A stretch of 64,000 nt of DNA, taken from Chryseobacterium antibioticum (GTDB taxonomy: Bacteria; Bacteroidota; Bacteroidia; Flavobacteriales; Weeksellaceae). The position numbers and the translations under genes are program-made. Within the stretch, counting starts at the first letter, position 1. The number at the start of each line of letters is the position of its first letter. The stretch spans positions 1 to 64,000 of the forward strand of contig NZ_JABBGI010000011.1 in the NCBI RefSeq assembly GCF_012927325.1, read 5' to 3'. Positions 42,974 to 50,978 of the stretch are shown here, in pieces. The notes below the pieces were generated by a model. That model saw only the letters and a list, made by a program, of their open reading frames with translations, searched no databases and had not been told where the DNA came from.

Positions 42974-45900
42974 ATGAAGTTAGCAGAAATATCCATTAAA
43001 AGGCCGTCCCTGGTTATTGTATTGTTTACGATATTGACGTTGGGTGGTTTATTAAGTTACTCCATGATGGGGTACGAGTTGATTCCGAAGTTTGAAACCA
43101 ATATGGTAACCATTTCTACGGTATATCCTGGAGCTTCGCCTGCTGAGGTGGAAACTTCGGTAACCCGAAAAATTGAAGATGCCGTGGGTTCACTGGAAAA
43201 CGTAAAAAAAGTAGAATCTTCATCTTACGAAAGTTTATCGGTAATTATGGTTCAGTTGAATACCGGTGCCGATGTAAACTATGCTTTGAATGATGCACAG
43301 AGAAAGGTAAATGCTATTTTGGCAGATCTTCCCGACGATGCAGATCCTCCTTCTTTGCAAAAATTCTCATTGGATGATCTCCCGATCATGACTTTGAGTA
43401 TTTCCAGTGACAAGCTGAATAATAAAGATCTTTATGACCTTTTAGATAAAAAAATAGAGCCTATTTTTTCCCGTGTCAACGGGGTAGCTCAGGTTGACCT
43501 TGTAGGTGGGCAGGAGAGAGAGATTCAGGTAAGCTTAGATGAAAAGAAAATGCAGGGATATGGTCTTGCCATTGCAGACGTACAGCAGGCCATTCTTTCT
43601 TCTAACTTAGATTTCCCAACGGGAGCTTTGAAGACAAGAACTTCAAGATCTACGATCAGACTTTCCGGAAAGTATAAGAGTGTAGATGAGATGAATAATC
43701 TTGTAGTTTCCAATAAAAATGGAGCTCAGGTTCGTTTGTCTGATATTGCAACTGTTTTCGATACACAGAAAGATGTGGAGAAAGTGGCAAGATACAATCA
43801 GAATTCAACGATTTTGCTTCAGGTTAAAAAACAATCTGATGCCAATGCGGTTTCAGTTTCAGAAGCAATTCAGAAAACGATTGCTAATGTTCAGGACAAT
43901 TATAAAACTCAGGGGGTTAAAATCAATATTGTAGATGATACAACAGATTTTACGCTTGAAGCTGCAGACCACGTAATTTTCGATTTATTCTTAGCGATTA
44001 TCCTGGTAGCAGTAGTAATGTTATTATTCCTTCACAACATCAGAAACGCATTTATCGTAATGGTTTCAATTCCGATGTCATTGATTGCAACGGTAATCGG
44101 GATGTATCTGATGGGGTATACCTTAAACCTAATGAGTTTATTGGGACTTTCATTAGTTGTTGGTATTCTTGTGGATGATGCGATTGTAGTTTTGGAGAAT
44201 GTTTACCGTCACATGGAGATGGGGAAAAGCAGAATTCGTGCAGCCTACGATGGTGCTTCCGAAATTGGATTTACGGTAACGGCTATTACCCTGGTAATCG
44301 TGGTGGTATTCTTACCGATCGCGATGAGTTCAGGGCTGGTTGCTGATATCCTGGCGCAGTTCTGTGTAACGGTGGTTATTGCGACATTATTTTCGTTATT
44401 GGCTTCATTTACCATCATTCCTTGGTTATCTTCAAGATATGGTAAACTGGTGCATTTAACAGGTAAAAATCCTTTTGAGAAATTTATCCTTTGGTTTGAA
44501 AAGCAATTGGAGAAATTCACTCATTGGATCACAGGAATTTTGGAATGGGCGTTGAAATCTACATTAAGAAGAGTTATGACGGTGATCGTTACGTTCATTA
44601 TCTTGATTTCTTCATTCATGTTGGTAGCATTCGGATTTATTGGAGGTGAATTCTTCCCTAAAATGGACAGAGGACAGTTCCTTGTTCAGATGGAATTACC
44701 AAAAGATGCTTCTGTAGAAAAAACCAATCAGATTACTTTAGCGGTTGAAAAATACCTTAGAAATGATAAAGATGTAGTGGATATGATCACAACGGTTGGT
44801 CAGCAATCATCAGGTTTTGGTGGGGCGCAGGCTACGTTGTATCAGTCAGAGATTCAGGTAATTTTGGTAGATAAATCTGAGCGTAATGAAAGCACAGATA
44901 TCAAGTCTGCAAAAATAAAGAGAGCCTTGGAAGAAAAATTCACAGGAGTTGAATTTAAAACCGCACCGATCGGATTAATGGGAGCAGATAATGCACCAAT
45001 TGAAATGGTGGTAACGGCCCAGGATAACGAAACGGCCAATAAAGAAGCAAACAGAATTCTTGAATTGCTTAAAAAAGTTCCTGGTTCTGTAGATGCAGAA
45101 TTATCCACGGACTCCGGAAGTCCGGAAGTACAGGTAAATATCGACAGAGATAAAATGGCATCTTTAGGCTTAAATCTTTCCAGTGTAGGACAAACGATGC
45201 AGACTGCATTCAGTGGAAATACAGACGGGAAATTCAGAGCCGGAGAATATGAATATGATATCAACATCCGTTTTGGTGATGCCAACCGACAGTCTATTGA
45301 TGATGTAAGAAACCTGATGTTTACAAACCCTAAGGGTGAGCAGATCAGACTGAGTCAGTTTGCAGATGTAAAAATGGGTTCAGGTCCGAGTTTGTTGGAA
45401 CGTAGAGATAAAGCACCTTCTGTAAAGGTAAAATCTAAAGTGGTAGGTCGTCCTGTAGGAGATGTTGCCAACGAATGGGCCGCTCAGTTTATGGAAAACG
45501 AAAAGACAAAACCAGCTGGAGTAAGCTATATCTGGAGTGGTGATATGGAAAACCAGACTGAAGGTTTCGGTACGTTAGGGATTGCATTAATGGCCGCTAT
45601 CGTATTGGTTTACCTGGTAATGGTTTCACTGTATGACTCATTTGTATATCCGTTTGTGGTATTATTCTCCATTCCTCTGGCATTGATCGGGGTAATGGTT
45701 ATTCTTGCCATCACCGGAAATTCATTGAACATCTTTACGATGCTGGGGATGATCATGTTGATTGGTTTGGTAGCGAAGAACGCGATTATGATTGTCGACT
45801 TTGCGAATATGAGAAAAGAAGCCGGTGCCAATACGCATGATGCTTTGATTCAGGCCAACCACGCACGTCTTCGTCCGATCCTGATGACAACGATTGCGAT

Positions 45901-46162
45901 GATATTCGGTATGATCCCGATTGCGATTGCAAAAGGAGCAGGAGCAGAGATGAACAATGGATTGGCTTGGGTAATTATCGGTGGTTTAACATCATCATTA
46001 TTCCTGACGTTGATCATTGTACCGGTAGTGTATTCATTATTTGATTCAATTCTAAGAAGAATGGGCAAAGGTGAAAAAGTAGACTACGATACTGAAATGA
46101 AAGCTGAATATAAGCATAAAGAACTAAGTGAGGACGGTTATACCCCGAAACACACAGACTAA
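42974..46162 (+). CDS. RND multidrug efflux permease (HAE1/AcrB type)
   Basis: A 1062-residue inner-membrane proton antiporter. Hallmarks: SIKRPSLVIVLFTILTLGG start, large periplasmic porter domains (VYPGASPAEVETSVTRKIED), the proton-relay aspartates in GILVDDAIVVLENVYRHME (about residue 400), a second TM bundle with GMIMLIGLVAKNAIMIVDFAN, and the AMIFGMIPIA region. The normal length is 1030-1060. Substrates are not predictable from sequence; hydrophobic drugs are typical of HAE1. It is the last gene of the operon, with a terminator right after it. Confidence 0.95.
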   Translation: MKLAEISIKRPSLVIVLFTILTLGGLLSYSMMGYELIPKFETNMVTISTVYPGASPAEVETSVTRKIEDAVGSLENVKKVESSSYESLSVIMVQLNTGADVNYALNDAQRKVNAILADLPDDADPPSLQKFSLDDLPIMTLSISSDKLNNKDLYDLLDKKIEPIFSRVNGVAQVDLVGGQEREIQVSLDEKKMQGYGLAIADVQQAILSSNLDFPTGALKTRTSRSTIRLSGKYKSVDEMNNLVVSNKNGAQVRLSDIATVFDTQKDVEKVARYNQNSTILLQVKKQSDANAVSVSEAIQKTIANVQDNYKTQGVKINIVDDTTDFTLEAADHVIFDLFLAIILVAVVMLLFLHNIRNAFIVMVSIPMSLIATVIGMYLMGYTLNLMSLLGLSLVVGILVDDAIVVLENVYRHMEMGKSRIRAAYDGASEIGFTVTAITLVIVVVFLPIAMSSGLVADILAQFCVTVVIATLFSLLASFTIIPWLSSRYGKLVHLTGKNPFEKFILWFEKQLEKFTHWITGILEWALKSTLRRVMTVIVTFIILISSFMLVAFGFIGGEFFPKMDRGQFLVQMELPKDASVEKTNQITLAVEKYLRNDKDVVDMITTVGQQSSGFGGAQATLYQSEIQVILVDKSERNESTDIKSAKIKRALEEKFTGVEFKTAPIGLMGADNAPIEMVVTAQDNETANKEANRILELLKKVPGSVDAELSTDSGSPEVQVNIDRDKMASLGLNLSSVGQTMQTAFSGNTDGKFRAGEYEYDINIRFGDANRQSIDDVRNLMFTNPKGEQIRLSQFADVKMGSGPSLLERRDKAPSVKVKSKVVGRPVGDVANEWAAQFMENEKTKPAGVSYIWSGDMENQTEGFGTLGIALMAAIVLVYLVMVSLYDSFVYPFVVLFSIPLALIGVMVILAITGNSLNIFTMLGMIMLIGLVAKNAIMIVDFANMRKEAGANTHDALIQANHARLRPILMTTIAMIFGMIPIAIAKGAGAEMNNGLAWVIIGGLTSSLFLTLIIVPVVYSLFDSILRRMGKGEKVDYDTEMKAEYKHKELSEDGYTPKHTD

Positions 46163-46184
46163 CATAACAACCATTAATTAACGT

Positions 46185-46216
46185 AAAAGCGCATCAGATT
46201 TCTGATGCGCTTTTTT
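46185..46216 (+). terminator. Terminator of the efflux operon
   Basis: AGCGCATCAGA-tt-TCTGATGCGCT, a perfect 11-bp stem, followed by TTTTT. Confidence 0.92.
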
Positions 46217-46237
46217 GATCTTAAATAGCTTATTTTT

Positions 46238-46409
46238 TTTAACGCAAAGTTTCTATTCTGCACTTTTTATTTTGAGGAAGGCAAAGAATAGCCGGCTATG
46301 CCGCTGATTAAGCTATCCAGTAACCATGCACCTTAATCGAATCAATCTTTGATTGATTCCCTCTTTGCATCCTTATCATGAATTATAATAATTAATCCTT
46401 TGTGTTAAA
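46238..46409 (+). repeat. Dispersed AACGCAAAG element, copy 2
   Basis: Terminal inverted repeat TTTAACGCAAAG / CTTTGTGTTAAA (one mismatch). The core GCTATGCCGCTGATTAAGC and TTGATTGATTCCCTCTTTGC are shared with the other two copies. It sits between the efflux operon terminator and the terminator of the J-domain gene; the 365-bp gap 46163-46527 holds nothing else. Confidence 0.75.
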
Positions 46410-46472
46410 AAAATCATTAAAAGTTCACAACTTAAAATATTTTTTATTAGTTCCAACTTTGTTTTTTGTCCT

Positions 46473-46506
46473 AAAAAAAGGCTTCCAGAATGAACTGAAA
46501 GCCTTT
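46473..46506 (-). terminator. Terminator of the J/KTSC gene
   Basis: On the minus strand AAAGGCTTTC and its near-complement GAAGCCTTT form the stem, followed by TTTTTTT. Confidence 0.7.
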
Positions 46507-46527
46507 AGCTTATTGTAATAGAGAAAA

Positions 46528-46974
46528 TTAATCTTCCATAGCCTCTCCGGACTTTCTGTAGATAAAGTTTCCATAAATATGTCTTCTTGCAAAACGGCTT
46601 GGCGAGTCAGAATTCACCATTTTGATATACGTGTTTCTTGGAACACCAATATATTCGTACATTTTTCCGTTTAAATGCTGAACTTTCAAAACGGCTTTTT
46701 CAAGATAAAAATCCTGAATATTAGATTTTGCAATCGTTTCCGTATATTCTTCTTTATATTTTTCCTGCGTTTCCTCGTTGATGCTCACCAAAAAGTGATA
46801 AGCTTCAATCACAGATTTGCTTTTTTCTTCTGCTTCCAGTTTTCCGGCCTCGTCATTAGCAAATTTATCAGGATGCGAATCTTTCATCGTATTTCTGTAA
46901 ATTGTCTTTAATTCCTTTAAAGTAACGCTTTTATCAACCCCAAGAAGCTTTCTGTGTTCACCAACTCTTTTCAT
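46528..46974 (-). CDS. J-domain protein with C-terminal KTSC domain
   Basis: A 148-residue protein. The N-terminal half is a short DnaJ-like domain: LLGVDKSVTLKELKTIYRNTMKDSHPDKF with the HPD motif, ending EAYHFLVSI. The C-terminal half is a KTSC domain (MYEYIGVPRNTYIKMVNSDSPSRFARRHIYGNFIYRK), a small fold of unknown function often fused to nuclease or nucleic-acid domains. HPD implies stimulation of a DnaK ATPase; a client or nucleic-acid-linked role for KTSC is only a guess. The leader (47007-47035) can form a hairpin. Confidence 0.82.
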   Translation of the reverse strand: MKRVGEHRKLLGVDKSVTLKELKTIYRNTMKDSHPDKFANDEAGKLEAEEKSKSVIEAYHFLVSINEETQEKYKEEYTETIAKSNIQDFYLEKAVLKVQHLNGKMYEYIGVPRNTYIKMVNSDSPSRFARRHIYGNFIYRKSGEAMED

Positions 46975-47156
46975 ATGTAGATATTTATTGATTTAAGGTC
47001 ATATGCAATCGCCTACAAAAGTTGTAATAGCGATTTCATACTATATAATCCTTATTTCGGGGTGCAAAATTAAGCTTTTTAATTGTAAAAACCGTAAGTT
47101 ATTCAGTATTAATTTATTCGTAGATGTTATAAGAAAAGAACTTTGTTAACAAAACC

Positions 47157-48338
47157 TTAACCTTGCTTTGCTTTAACCTGACCAATAAAGCTATCGAGTG
47201 TTAATATTTTTTCTCTAAATTCTTCAGGAAAGCTTTTTAAATAAGGTTTAGGTACTACAAGACAAACATCTGAATTATACATTTCTTTTAATTGATTTGA
47301 TGATATACCTTGTTGTAAAGTAAATAGATGTTTTGTTTTAATTCTGTCTGCCTCATTTAAAATTTGTCTCCATCTATCTTTACAAGTGGTTTTAGATGCT
47401 AAAAATGTAAGATGTTCGATGTTAAATTTAGGATTATGATAAGCCACAGATTGTGGAAATAAAAAGTCTGGCTTTTTATTTCCTTCTGTTATTGCTTGTG
47501 TTGAATATTGTATATCGAAATTATTAAATACTTCTGATAAATGATGTTCTAATGACTTTCCCGCCCTACTTTTTCTTCTGTTTAGAATAGTATTCGCAAA
47601 AATTATTAATTGTTCGACGTCTTCAAATGGAGTTTTAATTGTATTTGAATATCTATTATTTTCAAATTCTTTAAAAAGTTGAAATTCAGCTCCAATCCAA
47701 CTCAAAAGATGTTTGTCAGGTTCTCGTTTAATTTTGTTTTGAGTTATTCTGAAGGCAGAATTATAACAATTTCTAGAGTTTGTAGATAATTCTAATGTTG
47801 TTGGAAACTCAAGTGTTGTTTTATTAATAAATACTTTAAAGCACTCTAAAAGTTGCTCCTCGGAAGTAAATTGATAACCTTTATCAATTACTTTATTGGT
47901 TTCTGTGGAATTAATATTTAGTTCAGCAAAAAAAGTTTCGATATCATCGTCGCTGCTAAGAATAAAAGCTCTATAATACTCTAAGTTTTCTTTACAAATG
48001 ATAAGTAAATCACCTATATTTTCATCATTTCTATATGGGAAATTAGATCCAAGTCGAGTTAAATGACATTCGTTTTTGCTTCCAAAATATTTAAACCTAC
48101 TCGTTGTTTCAAAATTATCTTGCCACTTAATTGTTACAAACTTTTCATAATCTGTGTTTTTTGCAATATTAGTGTTAAAAATATCTTCTAGAAAGGATTT
48201 TCCAATATAAAAACCTGCCTGATGGCTTCGCGATTCTCCATGAGTGGTTTTGCCAACATCATTTGCTTTAATAAATTTGGTATAAACAATATCAAGATTT
48301 TGAGCATGGTAAATAGCTTTTTCTAATATATTACTCAT
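47157..48338 (-). CDS. Type II restriction endonuclease, EcoRII-like
   Basis: A 393-residue protein (length of EcoRII is about 400). An N-terminal effector-binding B3-like region (SRSHQAGFYIGKSFLEDIF) is followed by a C-terminal nuclease core: SRAGKSLEHHLSEVF, KKPDFLFPQSVAYHNP and LASKTTCKDRWRQILNEADRI. The spacing from Asp (D291) to Tyr (Y300), Lys (K316) and Arg (R322) equals the D299/Y308/K324/R330 spacing I recall for EcoRII. The ATG overlaps the methyltransferase stop (TAATG), so translation is coupled; a start 6 codons earlier (48356) is less likely. CCWGG cleavage is inferred. Confidence 0.88.
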   Translation of the reverse strand: MSNILEKAIYHAQNLDIVYTKFIKANDVGKTTHGESRSHQAGFYIGKSFLEDIFNTNIAKNTDYEKFVTIKWQDNFETTSRFKYFGSKNECHLTRLGSNFPYRNDENIGDLLIICKENLEYYRAFILSSDDDIETFFAELNINSTETNKVIDKGYQFTSEEQLLECFKVFINKTTLEFPTTLELSTNSRNCYNSAFRITQNKIKREPDKHLLSWIGAEFQLFKEFENNRYSNTIKTPFEDVEQLIIFANTILNRRKSRAGKSLEHHLSEVFNNFDIQYSTQAITEGNKKPDFLFPQSVAYHNPKFNIEHLTFLASKTTCKDRWRQILNEADRIKTKHLFTLQQGISSNQLKEMYNSDVCLVVPKPYLKSFPEEFREKILTLDSFIGQVKAKQG

Positions 48339-49537
48339 TATTGCTTTTTTATACAATTAATAATTTCTTTTCCTATAGCTTGAAATAATGGGGAAACAAC
48401 TGAGTTTCCAAATTGTTTATATGCTTGATTATCTGAAACAGGAATTATAAAATTATCAGGAAAACCTTGTAATCTGGCGCATTCTCTAGGAGTAAGTCTT
48501 CTTGGGTTTTTTCCTTCTTGAGGTATAAGAATTTCAGCTCCATCTTTATAATATCTAGCACTCAATGTTCGTGAAATTCCACTTAAATCTGTCAAACCAA
48601 ATCCAAAACCATTTCCTTTTGCCTTATGTTTTTTTGCATATTCTTGTAAGTAATTCCACAATTTATCCGATAATGTATATTTTGGATCTACATTATTTTC
48701 TAATATATCTTTAATTGCAAACTTTTTTTCTGGCATTTTAGGGAATTCAAAGTTTTCTTCTCTATTAAAAACTCTTGTATCAAATCCAATGATAATAATA
48801 CGTTCTCTATGTTGTGGAACAAAATGTTTTCCATCAAGAATTTTACAGTGAATGTTATAGCCTATATTTTCTAATGTTTCTTTTATGACTCTAAATGTAT
48901 TTCCTTTATCATGTGAAACTAGATTTTTTACATTTTCTAAGAGAAAAGCTTTTGGTCTTTTATACTCAATTATCCGTGCAACATCAAAAAATAATGTTCC
49001 TTGAGTTGCATCTAGGAATCCATGGGCTCTACCGAGAGAATTCTTTTTTGATACACCAGCAATAGAGAAGGGCTGACATGGAAATCCAGCTGCTAAAATA
49101 TCATGATCAGGAATGTTTTCTTCGTTAATTTTTGTTATGTCCCCGAAAGGAACTTCACCAAAATTAGCATCATAAGTTTGTTTAGAAAATTTATCCCATT
49201 CACTTGTAAAAACACATTGTCCGCCTAAATTTTGAAAGGCAAGTCTAATTCCTCCAATGCCAGCAAATAAATCGACAAATTCAAATTTTGCTTTTTTAGG
49301 AGGAGGAAATGGGATATCCCATTTTATGGGTAAATAAGCTTGAAAATTAGGCTCTTCAACAAAATCTAATTTATCATAAATTTTGTATAATTGCTTTTCT
49401 GCGTTGGATTTATAATATTTGGAAACTCCGTTTTTAGGATTCTGAAAATAGTGCGTGAGATAAGCTAAATTGTTTTCAGTTTCTTTAACAACTTCAAATT
49501 TTAATCTCTCTTTTATGTCTGAATACTTCATGCTCAT
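48338..49537 (-). CDS. DNA cytosine-C5 methyltransferase, Dcm/EcoRII-like
   Basis: A 399-residue modification enzyme from [14 protein letters not shown]. The C5 motifs are in order: [29 protein letters not shown] with the catalytic Cys, [59 protein letters not shown]. The target-recognition region ([25 protein letters not shown]) resembles that of Dcm and M.EcoRII, suggesting methylation of CCWGG. An earlier in-frame start (49624) would add 29 AT-rich codons with no family match. Both R-M genes are more AT-rich than their neighbours, consistent with transfer. Confidence 0.93.
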   Translation of the reverse strand: MSMKYSDIKERLKFEVVKETENNLAYLTHYFQNPKNGVSKYYKSNAEKQLYKIYDKLDFVEEPNFQAYLPIKWDIPFPPPKKAKFEFVDLFAGIGGIRLAFQNLGGQCVFTSEWDKFSKQTYDANFGEVPFGDITKINEENIPDHDILAAGFPCQPFSIAGVSKKNSLGRAHGFLDATQGTLFFDVARIIEYKRPKAFLLENVKNLVSHDKGNTFRVIKETLENIGYNIHCKILDGKHFVPQHRERIIIIGFDTRVFNREENFEFPKMPEKKFAIKDILENNVDPKYTLSDKLWNYLQEYAKKHKAKGNGFGFGLTDLSGISRTLSARYYKDGAEILIPQEGKNPRRLTPRECARLQGFPDNFIIPVSDNQAYKQFGNSVVSPLFQAIGKEIINCIKKQ

Positions 49538-49670
49538 ATGAGGTGCAATTTCGGAATTTTTTTTCAAATTAGACTTAAGAAAGAAATGGGTATTATAAAA
49601 ATTATTTATGTAAAAGTGAAACAAAATTTTTGATTGAAATAGTTATATTTTGATTTATAAGGATATTAGA

Positions 49671-50753
49671 TTACTTCGTCTCAATCTCCACAACCTTCTT
49701 CCCATATTCCCCCAAATATTCCGTTAGCAATTTTTCAAAAGATTTATAACCATCATCCACATTAGTGAAAATCACAATCCCGTCTTTCGTCTTAGGGATG
49801 ATAAAGAAAATGGTTTGTACTCCTTTGTCTGATCCGCCATGAGATAGAGCGATATTTCCATCTCCCAAATTGTAGATCTCGAAGCCCAGACCAAAAGCTT
49901 TTCCCTTTTTAGTGATCACCTGTCCGGTTTTCATATCCTCAACAACTTTTTTGGAGAGTCCATCACCATTAATCACACTGATTAAAAACCGACTGTAATC
50001 TGATACGGTAGTCATGAGGTCGTCTGCCGCGTTAGAGGTCGTTGATTTTACCGTGGGATACATATTTTCATCCTTGTCATAGCCTTCTGAAAATCGTAGG
50101 GCATCCTTTTTCTCGTTCCAAATATAGGAAGTATCCTTCATCTTTAAAGGTTGAAAAATAAGTTCTTCCGCAAGCTGGTTCAGGGTTTTATTGAATTTTT
50201 TTTCCAAAGCTCTTCTCAAATATTCAAAACCTTCCCCTGAATACTGATACTTTGTTCCCGGATCAAACTGAAAATTCAGTTTTCCGTCAGCATTCATCCA
50301 ACGCCAGTTAGGAAATCCTGTCTGGTGGCTTAAGATGATTCGGGTCGTCAGTTTCTTATTTCTGGGATCCTGGGCAATATCAGGATCTGTCCAGTACTTG
50401 TCAAGAGGCTCATCAAGATTCCATTTTCCTGCACTGATCAATTTTAAGGCGACGATGGCTGTAACTGGTTTAGTAAGGGAAGCCACATTGAATAATGTAT
50501 TGTCAGGCGCTGCATTTCCATCCCTCAATGCTCCATAGACTTTTATCTTTTCAATTTTTCCGTTTCTAATAATGCCAAGTCCAACATTTGGAACTTTATT
50601 TTCCTTCATCCACTGTTCAAAATCTTTGTCATTATCCGTTTTAACTCTCTGATCCGATTGTTGATTCGGTTTCAGGTCAGGATTTCTTTCGGTCTGTGCA
50701 AATAAATTTGATGTGATGATGCACAGGCTTACAGTGATGATGGTTTTTTTCAT
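49671..50753 (-). CDS. Serine hydrolase of the beta-lactamase/PBP-like (class C) fold
   Basis: A 360-residue exported protein; signal peptide CIITSNLFAQ. The catalytic motifs are SLTK (S92-K95), a YxN-type YQYSGEGFEYL, and a KTG-type LSHGGSDKG. It resembles AmpC-fold esterases and D-aminopeptidases more than true class C beta-lactamases (HGG instead of KTG). Substrate unknown. It lies 83 nt past the methyltransferase start region but is separate in composition. Confidence 0.85.
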   Translation of the reverse strand: MKKTIITVSLCIITSNLFAQTERNPDLKPNQQSDQRVKTDNDKDFEQWMKENKVPNVGLGIIRNGKIEKIKVYGALRDGNAAPDNTLFNVASLTKPVTAIVALKLISAGKWNLDEPLDKYWTDPDIAQDPRNKKLTTRIILSHQTGFPNWRWMNADGKLNFQFDPGTKYQYSGEGFEYLRRALEKKFNKTLNQLAEELIFQPLKMKDTSYIWNEKKDALRFSEGYDKDENMYPTVKSTTSNAADDLMTTVSDYSRFLISVINGDGLSKKVVEDMKTGQVITKKGKAFGLGFEIYNLGDGNIALSHGGSDKGVQTIFFIIPKTKDGIVIFTNVDDGYKSFEKLLTEYLGEYGKKVVEIETK

Positions 50754-50833
50754 TAGGGATAATAGTTTTATGATAGATGTGATATCAAAACTACGGTAAT
50801 TTTTATTGAGAAGGAATTTTATATTAAAATAAA

Positions 50834-50925
50834 TTTTGGCTAAAGCCGGATGAATACTTTCGTTTTTGAAGATGGGCTAAAGCCCGCTTATCATAAAGAC
50901 AGAATGAAAAAGGCTTTAGCCAAAA
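50834..50925. repeat. GGCTAAAGCC palindromic cluster
   Basis: TTTTGGCTAAAGCC (50834-50847) and GGCTTTAGCCAAAA (50912-50925) are a perfect 14-bp inverted repeat enclosing a self-palindromic GGGCTAAAGCCC (50874-50885). The whole forms a large REP-like structure in the gap between metE and the serine hydrolase. Repeats with this core occur widely in Flavobacteriia as far as I recall. Confidence 0.8.
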
Positions 50926-50926
50926 C

Positions 50927-50956
50927 ATAAAAAAAGCAGAAGTAAAACTCCTGCTT
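50927..50956 (-). terminator. Terminator of metE
   Basis: On the minus strand AAGCAGGAGT / ACTTCTGCTT (one mismatch) is followed by TTTTT. Confidence 0.75.
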
Positions 50957-50978
50957 AAAAATTATAATGATTATATCT

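Noticed and set aside
47157..49537. R-M pair as part of a larger defence island
   Set aside because: Neighbours on both sides (J/KTSC gene, serine hydrolase, metE) are ordinary and no integrase, attachment site or other defence gene is seen.
49671..50753. Serine hydrolase as a true class C beta-lactamase
   Set aside because: The third motif is HGG rather than KTG and the Y-motif is YSG; esterase or peptidase homologues fit at least as well.
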